DNA from: Clostridia bacterium
GTDB lineage: Bacteria; Bacillota; Clostridia; Oscillospirales; Acutalibacteraceae
DNA: 44,275 nt
Assembly (NCBI GenBank): GCA_017396515.1
Contig: JAFQLV010000071.1
Span: 1 to 44,275, forward strand
Reading direction: 5' to 3'
Notes under the pieces: model-generated
The model's input: the letters and a program-made list of their open reading frames with translations, nothing else
The model's database searches: none
Told to the model about the DNA's origin: nothing
In this document: piece by piece, positions 33,000 to 40,469 of the stretch
Numbering within the stretch: position 1 is the first letter of the stretch
How the letters are laid out: each line of letters starts with the position of its first letter
Translations under genes and position numbers: made by a program

Positions 33000-33029
33000 T
33001 TGACTTTCCGAGACAAAATATAGTATAAT
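33000..33029 (+). promoter_or_regulatory. Promoter of the mgtE transcript
   Basis: -35 TTGACT (33000-33005), 18-bp spacer, -10 TATAAT (33024-33029). The predicted start near 33036 gives mgtE a leader of about 280 nt. Confidence 0.75.
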
Positions 33030-33033
33030 GGTT

Positions 33034-33179
33034 ATTATGGAAATTATGCTTTAATTTCTCATAATCACATTTGTCCCACGGGCAAATGCATCACTTTTGG
33101 CATATGCCGAAAATATCACATCGCTACGGCGGTGCATCACACGTGCAGCGCACGAACATCACGCAGCTCAAAGGGCTGC
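33034..33179 (+). ncRNA. Tandem hairpin array with ATCAC linkers in the mgtE leader
   Basis: Consecutive stem-loops: 33041-33057 (AAATT/AATTT, with outer ATTATG/CATAAT at 33034-33065), 33068-33088 (CATTTG/CAAATG), 33095-33113 (TTTTGGC/GCCGAAAA), 33119-33134 (CATCGC/GCGGTG), 33142-33154 (CGTGC/GCACG) and 33163-33179 (GCAGC/GCTGC). The first five are each followed by ATCAC, at 33064, 33090, 33115, 33136 and 33158. The stems differ in sequence while the linker is constant. It does not match the M-box Mg2+ riboswitch or any other class I know. The stems were paired by eye, without energy calculation. Confidence 0.7.
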
Positions 33180-33201
33180 ACAATCGGAGGTGGGTCACAC
33201 A

Positions 33202-33273
33202 ATGACAGACAGCGACAGTACCCCTAACGGGCGCAATTTAATATTGGTGCAGACCTGCCTTAAAAGGAACTGA
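33202..33273 (+). CDS. Putative 23-residue leader peptide upstream of mgtE
   Basis: ATG at 33202 is preceded by GGAGGTG with nine bases between. The peptide begins MTDSDSTPNGRN, with two Asp and a Pro in the first eight residues, then a hydrophobic LILVQ and a basic end LKRN, stop TGA at 33271. Its 3' half overlaps the left arm of a large hairpin (GACCTGC at 33252-33258 with GCAGGGTC at 33284-33291), so ribosome position could decide whether that hairpin forms, 28 bases before the mgtE start. An acidic and proline-bearing leader before a Mg2+ transporter recalls MgtL. Too short to be supported by codon statistics. Confidence 0.55.
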   Translation: MTDSDSTPNGRNLILVQTCLKRN

Positions 33274-33318
33274 GCTTCTTTTTGCAGGGTCTTTGCATAA
33301 AGAAAGTCGGTGAAAAAA

Positions 33319-34689
33319 ATGAATGAAAATCTCTTTGGCGGTCTTTACAGACTTCTTGCCAAAAATCAGCTTAAGGAGCTTCGTCAGGAGCTTACGGATA
33401 TGGCTTATGCCGATATTGCGGATTTCATTATGGATCTGGATGACGATAAGATTGCAGTCAAAATCTTCCGTATTCTTCCCAAGGATATTTCCGCAGACGT
33501 ATTCTCATATCTTGAAACTGACAGTCAGACTGTCATAGTTCAGTCTATTACAGACAGTGAAATTGAGCGTCTTATGGACGACCTTTATGTGGACGATGCC
33601 GTTGACTTTCTTGAGGAAGTGCCGGCAAATATTGTCCGCCGTGTGCTTGCCAACACAGACAAGGAAACCAGAGATATCATCAACCGTTTCCTCAAGTACC
33701 CCGAAAACTCAGCAGGCAGTGTAATGACCATTGAAATGGTTGAGCTTCACGACAGGCTCACTGTTGCCGAAGCCATAAAGAGCATCAGAAGAACGGGTGT
33801 TGACAAGGAAACAATTTATACCTGCTATGTTATTGATGACAAGCGCCATCTTGTGGGCACAATTCCGCTGCGTCGCCTGCTTCTCAATGATGAGGATACC
33901 CTGGTTTCAGACATTATGAGTGAGGATGAACAGCTTATCTTTGTACGCACCATGGATGACCAGGAAGATGTTGCGGCCCTTGCAAAAAAATATGACCTTC
34001 TGTCTGTTCCCGTTGTTGACACAGAAGACAGACTCGTAGGCATTATCACAATCGACGATATCGTCGACATTATCGAAGAAGAGGCTACGGAAGACTTTGA
34101 AAAGATGGCTTCACTTCTCCCCTCAGAGGACGGCTATCTTAAAACCGGAGTTTTTTCCCATGCAAAAAACAGAGTGGGCTGGCTGCTTGTGCTTCTTATC
34201 ACCTCCACCTTTACGGGGCAGATAATTGAAGGCTTTGAAATGCAGCTTGCCACCATTGCAGGTCTTACGGCTTGCATTCCCATGCTTATGGGTACCGGCG
34301 GTAACTCCGGTAACCAGGCATCAACACTTATCATCCGCGGTCTTGCCCTTGGCGAAATTAAAATGAGAGACTTCTTCAGGGTGCTGTGGAAGGAGCTTCG
34401 TGTTTCACTTATCGTCGGCGTAGTCTTAGGTGTGGCAAATTACCTCAGGATGTTGGGAGTACGCTTTCTTACGGGCGACAATGTGACAGACAGTGTGATT
34501 TTGGTTGTGTCTCTGAGCGTTGTTGCTGTTGTTATTGTTTCAAAAACCATCGGCTGTACTCTGCCGATACTTGCCAAAGCACTCAAGCTTGACCCGGCTC
34601 TTATGGCAGGTCCCGTTATCACAACACTCGTGGATGCTATTTCATTGCTTGTCTACTTCGGCTTTGCAAATTTGCTGATAAGCATATGA
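33319..34689 (+). CDS. mgtE: Magnesium transporter MgtE
   Basis: 456 residues. Mg2+ channel gated by cytoplasmic Mg2+. An N-terminal helical MgtE_N domain (to ~120) contains LPKDISADVFSYLE and VDDAVDFLEEVPANIVRRVL. Two CBS domains follow (~130-250; DRLVGIITIDDIVDIIEEEATEDFEKMA is the end of CBS2 and plug-helix start). The membrane domain contains LTACIPMLMGTGGNSGNQAST and a conserved pore-type Asp near the end (TTLVDAISLLVYF). ATG 33319, five bases after GGTGA, is preferred over the in-frame GTG at 33310. Expression probably responds to its long structured leader. Confidence 0.95.
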   Translation: MNENLFGGLYRLLAKNQLKELRQELTDMAYADIADFIMDLDDDKIAVKIFRILPKDISADVFSYLETDSQTVIVQSITDSEIERLMDDLYVDDAVDFLEEVPANIVRRVLANTDKETRDIINRFLKYPENSAGSVMTIEMVELHDRLTVAEAIKSIRRTGVDKETIYTCYVIDDKRHLVGTIPLRRLLLNDEDTLVSDIMSEDEQLIFVRTMDDQEDVAALAKKYDLLSVPVVDTEDRLVGIITIDDIVDIIEEEATEDFEKMASLLPSEDGYLKTGVFSHAKNRVGWLLVLLITSTFTGQIIEGFEMQLATIAGLTACIPMLMGTGGNSGNQASTLIIRGLALGEIKMRDFFRVLWKELRVSLIVGVVLGVANYLRMLGVRFLTGDNVTDSVILVVSLSVVAVVIVSKTIGCTLPILAKALKLDPALMAGPVITTLVDAISLLVYFGFANLLISI

Positions 34690-34700
34690 TGCTTATCAAA

Positions 34701-34800
34701 TGCAAAATGCAAAGTGCAAAATGCAAAATTGCGGGGAGCAAAGCTCCGGACTATATCCGTTTCAACCTTATTAACAAATAAGTTTCATCCCGCCAAGGGA
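34701..34800 (+). repeat. TGCAAAA-type repeat after mgtE
   Basis: Four TGCAAAA-type units start 12 bases after the mgtE stop, followed by TTGCGGGGAGCAAAGCTCCGG, TATATCCGTTT and CATCCCGCC. The inner part matches, in reverse, the 1665-1735 element near thrS. With the inverted copy at about 35239-35262 it brackets the next gene. Confidence 0.7.
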
Positions 34801-34812
34801 GGTATTTAGTTT

Positions 34813-35160
34813 ATGGAAAATATCATCGAAAACAAAACCTTTGATTTTGCAATCAGAATTGTCAGGCTTTATAAATACCTGTCAAAAGATAAAGACACCA
34901 TTGTTTTAGCGAAACAGTTACTAAGATGCGGAACAAGTATAGGTGCGAATGTTTCAGAGGCACAAAAGGCACAGTCAAGAGCCGATTTTCATAGCAAAAT
35001 GACTATAGTCCTTAAAGAAGCCAATGAAACTCACTATTGGTTAAGACTTTTACATTCAACAGATTTTTTATCCTCCAAGGAGTTCGAAAGCATAGAGCCT
35101 GATGTTAAAGACATAATTGCTATTCTTACATCTATATGCAGAAAAACTGCCATTAATTAA
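34813..35160 (+). CDS. Four-helix-bundle protein (S23 / 23S rRNA intervening-sequence protein family)
   Basis: 115 residues, the family length. Motifs FDFAIRIVRLYKYLSK, LAKQLLRCGTSIGANVSEAQKAQSRADFHSKMTIVLKEANETHYWLRLL are diagnostic of TIGR02436-type bundles, first known from ORFs within 23S rRNA intervening sequences and related to the Avd accessory proteins of diversity-generating retroelements. No reverse transcriptase or rRNA lies nearby. It has a ribosome site GGGAGGT and stands alone, framed by inverted intergenic repeats, which suggests a small mobile cassette. The molecular role is unknown. Confidence 0.9.
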   Translation: MENIIENKTFDFAIRIVRLYKYLSKDKDTIVLAKQLLRCGTSIGANVSEAQKAQSRADFHSKMTIVLKEANETHYWLRLLHSTDFLSSKEFESIEPDVKDIIAILTSICRKTAIN

Positions 35161-35238
35161 AATTGACGGCACCTGCCGTTATATAATATTATCTTTGCGG
35201 TTACGGGCTTTCAGGTTTATTATAACCTGCCCGCGACC

Positions 35239-35262
35239 ACAATTTTGCAATACAATGCACCG
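35239..35262 (-). repeat. TGCAAAA-type repeat, inverted copy
   Basis: On the minus strand: TTGCAAAATTGTGGTCGCGGG. It faces the copy after mgtE, so the four-helix-bundle gene lies between an inverted pair. Confidence 0.65.
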
Positions 35263-35277
35263 TCAGGTGCTACTATA

Positions 35278-35341
35278 GCCTTGGCTCCCCTGAAAGGGGA
35301 GCTGTCACGAGTTCATTTATGAACTCGTGACTGAGGGGTTA
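35278..35341. repeat. GGCTCCCC-type palindromic repeat element
   Basis: Two nested stem-loops: GGCTCCCC-TGAAA-GGGGAGC, then TCACGAGTTCAT / ATGAACTCGTGA, flanked by TTGG and CTGAGGGGTT. This form (a cap hairpin, a variable hairpin, CTGAGGGGTT) is a frequent interspersed element in gut Clostridia genomes, from general knowledge. A related start, CCTTCCCCTTGATTTAAGG, occurs at about 39360. The 35161-35277 stretch otherwise holds only A/T-rich sequence. Confidence 0.7.
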
Positions 35342-35380
35342 TTTCTCATTTTGCATTTTTAAGAAAGGTGTGTTGCCTGC

Positions 35381-37147
35381 TTGGCTAAACGATTCTTGTC
35401 CTTTACAAAAGGATACCGATTTCTGACAATTATCTGTCCCTTTATGATTTTTCTCGATGTTGTTATCGAGATTGAAATTCCTAAGGCAATGGGCAGAGTT
35501 GTTGACATTCTTTTAATGCTCAGCACCGATAGCGCGGACTATGCCGCCATTCAGTCAGAGCTTGTTTCAAATGTGCTGAGGATGCTTCTTCTTTGTGCAT
35601 TTACTCTTGTTATAGGCTACATAGCAGCCCGCTGCTCCTCAATTGCAAGCATGGGCTTCGGTGCAAATTTAAGAAGAGAGCTTTTCAACAAAATTCAGGA
35701 TTTGTCCTTCGACAACATTGATAAGATTAAAATTTCATCTCTTATCACAAGAATGACAAATGACGTTTCAATGGTGCAGAATGTTTATAAAAACACTATT
35801 GTCACCTTTATCAAGGGCCCCTTTATGCTTATAACTGCCTTGGTTTATGCCCTTAACATAAGCCGTGACTTATCTGTTGTTTTTGCTTTTGCCCTGCCTG
35901 CAATAGTAATAATTGTTGTGATTATGGGTTATCTTGCAGTGCCTCTTTTTAAGAAAATGCTTAAAAAAACCGACAGATTCAACGGCGTGCTCAGGGGCAA
36001 CATAAACGGAATAAGAGTTGTCAAATCCTTTGTAAGGGAAGACCACGAAAAAGAGAAATTCAATGAAGCAAATGTTGCAGTTATGGAAATGAATGTCAAG
36101 GCACAAAAGCTCATTCTTTACATAACACCTGCAATTATGTTTGTTATTTACGGCTGTATGATTTTTGCCATGTGGCGAGGCAGTGATATTATTATCCACT
36201 CCACAGGCGACCTGACAGTAGGTGATATGACAACCTTCGTTTCATATATCACTCAGGTGCTTTCATCTGTTATGACAGTTATGCTTGTTTTTGTCAGCAT
36301 GATTATGGCTAAGGCCTCCATAGGCAGAATCAGTGAGGTTTTCAATCAGGAGCCCACTATCACCGATAATAATGCCGACCCCGAAGCAGAGCTTGCAGAC
36401 GGCAGCATTGAGTTTAAAAATGTTTCCTTCAAATATGACGAGGCTGCAGTTAAAAATATTCTTGAGGATATCAACCTTAAAATAGAGTCAGGTGAAACCG
36501 TAGGCATTATCGGCGGTACCGGCTCATCAAAATCAACTCTCGTTCAGCTTATCCCCCGCCTTTATGAGGCAAGCGAGGGCGAGGTGCTCGTCGGCGGCAG
36601 AAATGTCAAGGACTATACCTTTGAAAAGCTCAGAGGCGATGTTTCCGTTGTGCTGCAGCAGAATGTTCTTTTCTCGGGCACTATTTCAGACAATATCCGC
36701 TGGGGTGATTTCTCTGCAAGCGACGAGGATGTAATTGAAGCAGCAAAGGCTGCCGAGGCTCACGGCTTCATAACAGAATTTGAAAAGGGCTATGACACCG
36801 AGCTCGGCCAGGGCGGCAACACCGTTTCAGGCGGTCAGAGACAGCGATTGTGCATTGCGAGGGCACTGCTTAAAAAGTCAAAGATACTTATTCTCGACGA
36901 CTCAACAAGTGCTGTTGACACTGCAACAGATGCCAGAATCAGAGCATCTCTTCGCTCTGAAAAATATAAGGATATGACTAAAATCATTATCGCTCAGCGT
37001 ATCACCTCAATTATGGACGCAGACAGAATTATCGTTCTTGAGGACGGCAAAATCGTCGGCACGGGTACCCACGAGGAGCTGACAAAGAATAATGAAATTT
37101 ATCACGAGATATTTGTTTCTCAGCAGGAAGGAGTGTTGGCACAATGA
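35381..37147 (+). CDS. ABC exporter subunit A (degenerate ATP site), second pair
   Basis: 588 residues, six helices plus ATPase. The Walker A is GGTGSSKSTL (Ser for the last Gly), the signature TVSGGQRQR is canonical, and the residue after Walker B is Asp (LILDDSTSAVD), as in the first pair. Paralogous to the 27702 gene over its length (shared NGIRVVKSFVRED / HGIRVVKAFVRED, VQLIPRLY, IIIAQRI). The start is TTG with AAAGGTG ten bases upstream; no alternative ATG. Overlaps subunit B by four bases. No MarR gene precedes this pair. Confidence 0.91.
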   Translation: MAKRFLSFTKGYRFLTIICPFMIFLDVVIEIEIPKAMGRVVDILLMLSTDSADYAAIQSELVSNVLRMLLLCAFTLVIGYIAARCSSIASMGFGANLRRELFNKIQDLSFDNIDKIKISSLITRMTNDVSMVQNVYKNTIVTFIKGPFMLITALVYALNISRDLSVVFAFALPAIVIIVVIMGYLAVPLFKKMLKKTDRFNGVLRGNINGIRVVKSFVREDHEKEKFNEANVAVMEMNVKAQKLILYITPAIMFVIYGCMIFAMWRGSDIIIHSTGDLTVGDMTTFVSYITQVLSSVMTVMLVFVSMIMAKASIGRISEVFNQEPTITDNNADPEAELADGSIEFKNVSFKYDEAAVKNILEDINLKIESGETVGIIGGTGSSKSTLVQLIPRLYEASEGEVLVGGRNVKDYTFEKLRGDVSVVLQQNVLFSGTISDNIRWGDFSASDEDVIEAAKAAEAHGFITEFEKGYDTELGQGGNTVSGGQRQRLCIARALLKKSKILILDDSTSAVDTATDARIRASLRSEKYKDMTKIIIAQRITSIMDADRIIVLEDGKIVGTGTHEELTKNNEIYHEIFVSQQEGVLAQ

Positions 37148-39198
37148 GTAAGACTCCTTTAAACGAAGAAAACAAAGAGCTTCTCACCGAGGAAGCTCAG
37201 GCAGCAGCCGAAGAAAAGAAGGACAAAAAGAAAAAATCACGGAAATCACGCAGCTCCAAGGCTAAGAAAATTCCCGAAAATGAAACTGAGGAAGAAAGAA
37301 AAGAACGTGAGAAGAAGGAAGAAGAGAAGAAAAAGAAAAAGCCCAAGGATATAAAGACAGCCACCAAAAGGCTTCTGAGCTATATCACGCAGTATAAGGG
37401 TCTGCTTTTTCTTGTTGCAGTGCTCGTTATTGCCACAACGGTTATAAGTGTGCTGGCATCTCTCGCCATGCTTCCGGTTAACAAAACCCTTGAGGAGCTT
37501 ATTGCCGGCAACATAGTTTCAGGTGATGAGGCAATGGCAAACATTATCAAGTGGCTTATCATTATGGCAATAGCCTATGCTCTGTCTGCCCTTTGCAACC
37601 TGCTTTACTCGAGAATTATGCTCCATATTTCCTCGAGAACTCTTAAGAATATGCGCCGTGATTTATTCAATCACATTCAGGGCCTGCCTCTTGAATATTT
37701 TGACAAGAGAAAAACCGGACAGATCATGAGCCATTTCACCAACGACGTCAGCCGTGTAAGCGACCTTATCAGCAGCAGCTTCCCCTCGCTGATTTCTTCA
37801 ACCATTCAGGCGGTTATGACTATCACCATTATGATAGTTTTCTCATGGAAGCTGACACTGACAATCACCGTGGCAATTGTGCTTATGTTTATGGTTGTTG
37901 CCTTTATCACAAGCAAGTGCTCACCTCTTTTCAAGGCACAGCAAAAGGCAATAGCCGAGGTTAACGGCTTCACTGAGGAATATATCAAGGGCATTAAGGT
38001 TGTTCAGCTTTTCTGTCAGGAAAAGAAAACAAAGGATGCCTTCAATGTTCTCAACGAAAACTACCGCAAAATCGGTGTTAAGGCAAACATTATCGGCGGC
38101 TTTATGTCTCCGCTTATGTCAATGATAACAAGAGTCAATTACGCTATATGCGTTTTCTACGGTGCAAAGCTTGTTATGGCAGGCGAAATGGATGTTGCAA
38201 AGCTTATCAACTATCTCAGCTATTCAAAGAGCTATGCCACACCCATAGCATCAATTGCAAGCACCTACAGCTCACTTGTTTCAGCCCTTGCAGGTGCCGA
38301 GCGTGTTTTTGAGGTGCTCGACACACCTAACGAAACAGACGAAGGCAGAGTTACTCTCGTTCGCCTTATAAAAAATGCTTTGGGCGAAGACGAAGAGACA
38401 GACTCAGAAAGCGGCACCTTCAGCTGGAAGATTCCTGCTGAAAAGGGCTTTACATATGTTCCCCTCAAGGGTAATATTGAACTCAAGGATGTCACCTTCG
38501 CTTATGTGGAGGGCACCGATGTGCTTAAAAACATCAATATCAGTGCAAAAAGCGGCAACAAGGTTGCTTTTGTTGGCTCCACAGGTGCAGGCAAAACAAC
38601 CATAACTAACCTTATCAACCGTTTCTATGAGGTTGACAGAGGTCAGATAACCTATGACGGCATTGACATCAAGGATATAAAGAAGGATGACCTTCGTCAT
38701 TCAATGGCAATGGTTCTTCAGGACACCAAGCTTTTCTCCGGCACAATTGCAGATAATATCCGTTACGGCAAGCTGGATGCAACTGATGAAGAGGTAATTG
38801 CAGCAGCAAAAATTGCAAATGCCCACACATTTATAGAAAAGCTTCCTGACGGCTATGAAACAAAAATCAAAGCCGATGCTGTCAATATCAGTACGGGTCA
38901 GGCTCAGCTTATCAACATTGCAAGAGCTGCCATTGCAGGTGCTCCCCTGCTTATTCTTGACGAAGCAACCTCAAGCGTTGACACAAGAACCGAAAGACTC
39001 ATTGAGGTGGGCATGGATAAAATTATGGAAGACAGAACTGTTTTCGTCATTGCCCACAGACTTTCAACAGTACGCAACTCAGATGATATTGTTGTTCTCG
39101 AGCACGGTGAAATCATAGAAGAGGGCAATCATCAGGCTCTCATTGACCAAGGCGGCAAATACTATCAGCTTTACACCGGCAAGGCAGAGATGGAGTAA
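37144..39198 (+). CDS. ABC exporter subunit B (catalytic site), second pair, with charged N-terminal extension
   Basis: 684 residues. The first ~75 residues are an extremely Lys/Glu-rich, low-complexity cytoplasmic extension (KKDKKKKSRKSR; EEERKEREKKEEEKKKKK) with no counterpart in the first pair. Then six helices and an ATPase with Walker A GSTGAGKTT and Walker B LILDEATSSVD; the signature is altered to NISTGQAQL. So this pair, too, has one consensus and one degenerate site. The linker insertion near DEETDSESGTFSWK is present. Exporter of unknown substrate. Confidence 0.91.
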   Translation: MSKTPLNEENKELLTEEAQAAAEEKKDKKKKSRKSRSSKAKKIPENETEEERKEREKKEEEKKKKKPKDIKTATKRLLSYITQYKGLLFLVAVLVIATTVISVLASLAMLPVNKTLEELIAGNIVSGDEAMANIIKWLIIMAIAYALSALCNLLYSRIMLHISSRTLKNMRRDLFNHIQGLPLEYFDKRKTGQIMSHFTNDVSRVSDLISSSFPSLISSTIQAVMTITIMIVFSWKLTLTITVAIVLMFMVVAFITSKCSPLFKAQQKAIAEVNGFTEEYIKGIKVVQLFCQEKKTKDAFNVLNENYRKIGVKANIIGGFMSPLMSMITRVNYAICVFYGAKLVMAGEMDVAKLINYLSYSKSYATPIASIASTYSSLVSALAGAERVFEVLDTPNETDEGRVTLVRLIKNALGEDEETDSESGTFSWKIPAEKGFTYVPLKGNIELKDVTFAYVEGTDVLKNINISAKSGNKVAFVGSTGAGKTTITNLINRFYEVDRGQITYDGIDIKDIKKDDLRHSMAMVLQDTKLFSGTIADNIRYGKLDATDEEVIAAAKIANAHTFIEKLPDGYETKIKADAVNISTGQAQLINIARAAIAGAPLLILDEATSSVDTRTERLIEVGMDKIMEDRTVFVIAHRLSTVRNSDDIVVLEHGEIIEEGNHQALIDQGGKYYQLYTGKAEME

Positions 39199-39204
39199 GG
39201 GAAA

Positions 39205-39522
39205 TGCAGAATGCAAAATGCAAAATTGTGGTCGCGATTTCACCACTGACTAACCTCAAGCCTCTTTCCGCGAAAATAAAGCTCAAAAGAGGCAAATCTC
39301 ATCAATCTTAAAACAAACGGCAGGTCACTTCCAATTCAGAAGTGACCTGCCTTATTTATGCCTTCCCCTTGATTTAAGGGGAAGGGGGGACCGCTTGCGG
39401 TGGATGAGGATTATAATCTTGAGACTTCCCCTCTCATCCCTACTCCCTTTGCGGAAGAAAATTATTTATCGGCAGAAATGTGCCCGCGACCACAATTCTG
39501 CATTTTGCATTTTGCATTCTGC
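39205..39522. repeat. Composite intergenic repeat framed by inverted TGCAAAA modules
   Basis: Left TGCAAAA module at 39205-39238 (plus strand, ending GTGGTCGCG), then the reverse of the TAAGATTGAT part, then the hairpin GGCAGGTCACTTC / GAAGTGACCTGCC (about 39319-39351), then CCTTCCCCTTGATTTAAGGGGAAGG (hairpin, about 39360-39386) with GACCGC/GCGGT, then the right TGCAAAA module at about 39483-39522 on the minus strand. No gene in this 330-bp stretch. Confidence 0.75.
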
Positions 39523-39528
39523 TTTTTT

Positions 39529-40254
39529 TTACTTCTTCATGGCTTCTATTGGGTCAATATGCTCCCCGTTCTTCACCGTTTCAAAATGCAGGTGGCTTTC
39601 CTGCACGCTTTCGCAGGGAATATCCCCCAGCTTACCGATTATGTCGCCCTTTTTCACAGTGTCATCAATGCCTACACAGGTGCCCTGCTGCATTCCGCAA
39701 TATCTTGCAGTAAACTCGCCGTGGTCAATCTCAATGCAATATCCCCATGCCGGGTCGGCAATAACCTTAGTCACCTTGCCGTCGCCCGCTGCAACAACAT
39801 CAGCCCCTTTTTCACCGAGAAAATCAATGCCTCTGTGAACACGCCAGTCCTCCATGGTTTCGTCATAAACAGCTGTCAGGCTGAAATCCTTCCCTATTTC
39901 GTTGCCTAAGGGATAAGCATATGAGGCATTGCTGAAGGTTTCGCTGACGGCTTCGGTTGTGGCTTCAGCAGTGGTTTCCGCGGCGGTACGCGTTGTAGTT
40001 GTTGATTCTTCACTTTCACGCGTACCCGCCACGGTAGTGGTAACTCTCGGGTCAGCGATATCCTCTTTGTTTTTCTGCACCTTTTCGGTTATCTCATCAG
40101 CTGTGGTAGTGGGCACATCAAGGTCCTCTATCAGCTTGACGCTTGAGGAATAAACAAAGCCTATGGCTGCAATTATAAGAACAAAGCTCAGTGCCGCAGT
40201 AATATAAAAGCCCTTGCCTGAAGACAGCTTTTCGAGTAAATTTTTCTTTTTCAT
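39529..40254 (-). CDS. M23-family metallopeptidase-type protein, SpoIIQ-like
   Basis: 241 residues from ATG 40254 (GGTGGAAG upstream); the longer frame above it lacks a ribosome site. One membrane helix (ITAALSFVLIIAAIGFVY) is followed by a Thr-rich, low-complexity linker of ~70 residues (VTTTVAG, ESTTTTRTAAETTAEATTEA) and a LytM domain. Metal ligands are present: His and Asp in VHRGIDF and the pair in SHLHFE. AVYDETMEDWRVHRGIDF resembles SpoIIQ, the forespore protein of the engulfment channel, and Clostridia SpoIIQ keeps its zinc site, unlike Bacillus. A general envelope peptidase is the alternative. No clear sigma-F promoter was found. Divergent from lexA. Confidence 0.78.
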   Translation of the reverse strand: MKKKNLLEKLSSGKGFYITAALSFVLIIAAIGFVYSSSVKLIEDLDVPTTTADEITEKVQKNKEDIADPRVTTTVAGTRESEESTTTTRTAAETTAEATTEAVSETFSNASYAYPLGNEIGKDFSLTAVYDETMEDWRVHRGIDFLGEKGADVVAAGDGKVTKVIADPAWGYCIEIDHGEFTARYCGMQQGTCVGIDDTVKKGDIIGKLGDIPCESVQESHLHFETVKNGEHIDPIEAMKK

Positions 40255-40364
40255 ATATCTTCCACCGTTTCTGTCAATGTTACTTTTATTATTAGACGGC
40301 AATGTAAAAATATACTGAAGGATAAAAAAAGCAGGCAAAAAGATAAAAAATTTACAAATTTTTG

Positions 40365-40429
40365 CGAACAAATGTTTGCAATTTGCAAAAAAGTGTGTTA
40401 TAATGGTCTCGCAAGCGAACATTTGTACA
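40365..40429 (+). promoter_or_regulatory. lexA promoter with two SOS boxes
   Basis: -35 TTGCAA (40376-40381), 17 bp, -10 TATAAT (40399-40404). Firmicute-type LexA boxes CGAACAAATGTTTG (40365-40378) and CGAACATTTGTACA (40416-40429) flank it: one overlaps the -35, the other lies just past the start site. LexA therefore probably represses its own gene. The left box is also within reach of the divergent M23 gene. Confidence 0.92.
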
Positions 40430-40469
40430 ATTCAATGCTAAAATAAATTTAAGGAAAGAGGTATTTTTT

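Noticed and set aside
33034..33318. M-box, cobalamin or Mn2+ (yybP-ykoY) riboswitch before mgtE
   Set aside because: The conserved M-box segments (GTTAGGTGAGGC and the GGGTCAACAG region) are absent. A GACCTGCC match to the cobalamin box is isolated, without the rest of the aptamer. The yybP-ykoY loops are missing.
40290..40316. Sigma-F or sigma-G promoter for the SpoIIQ-like gene
   Set aside because: A GTATA -35-like element is present on the minus strand, but the expected GG- or CAT-type -10 is not found at the right spacing.
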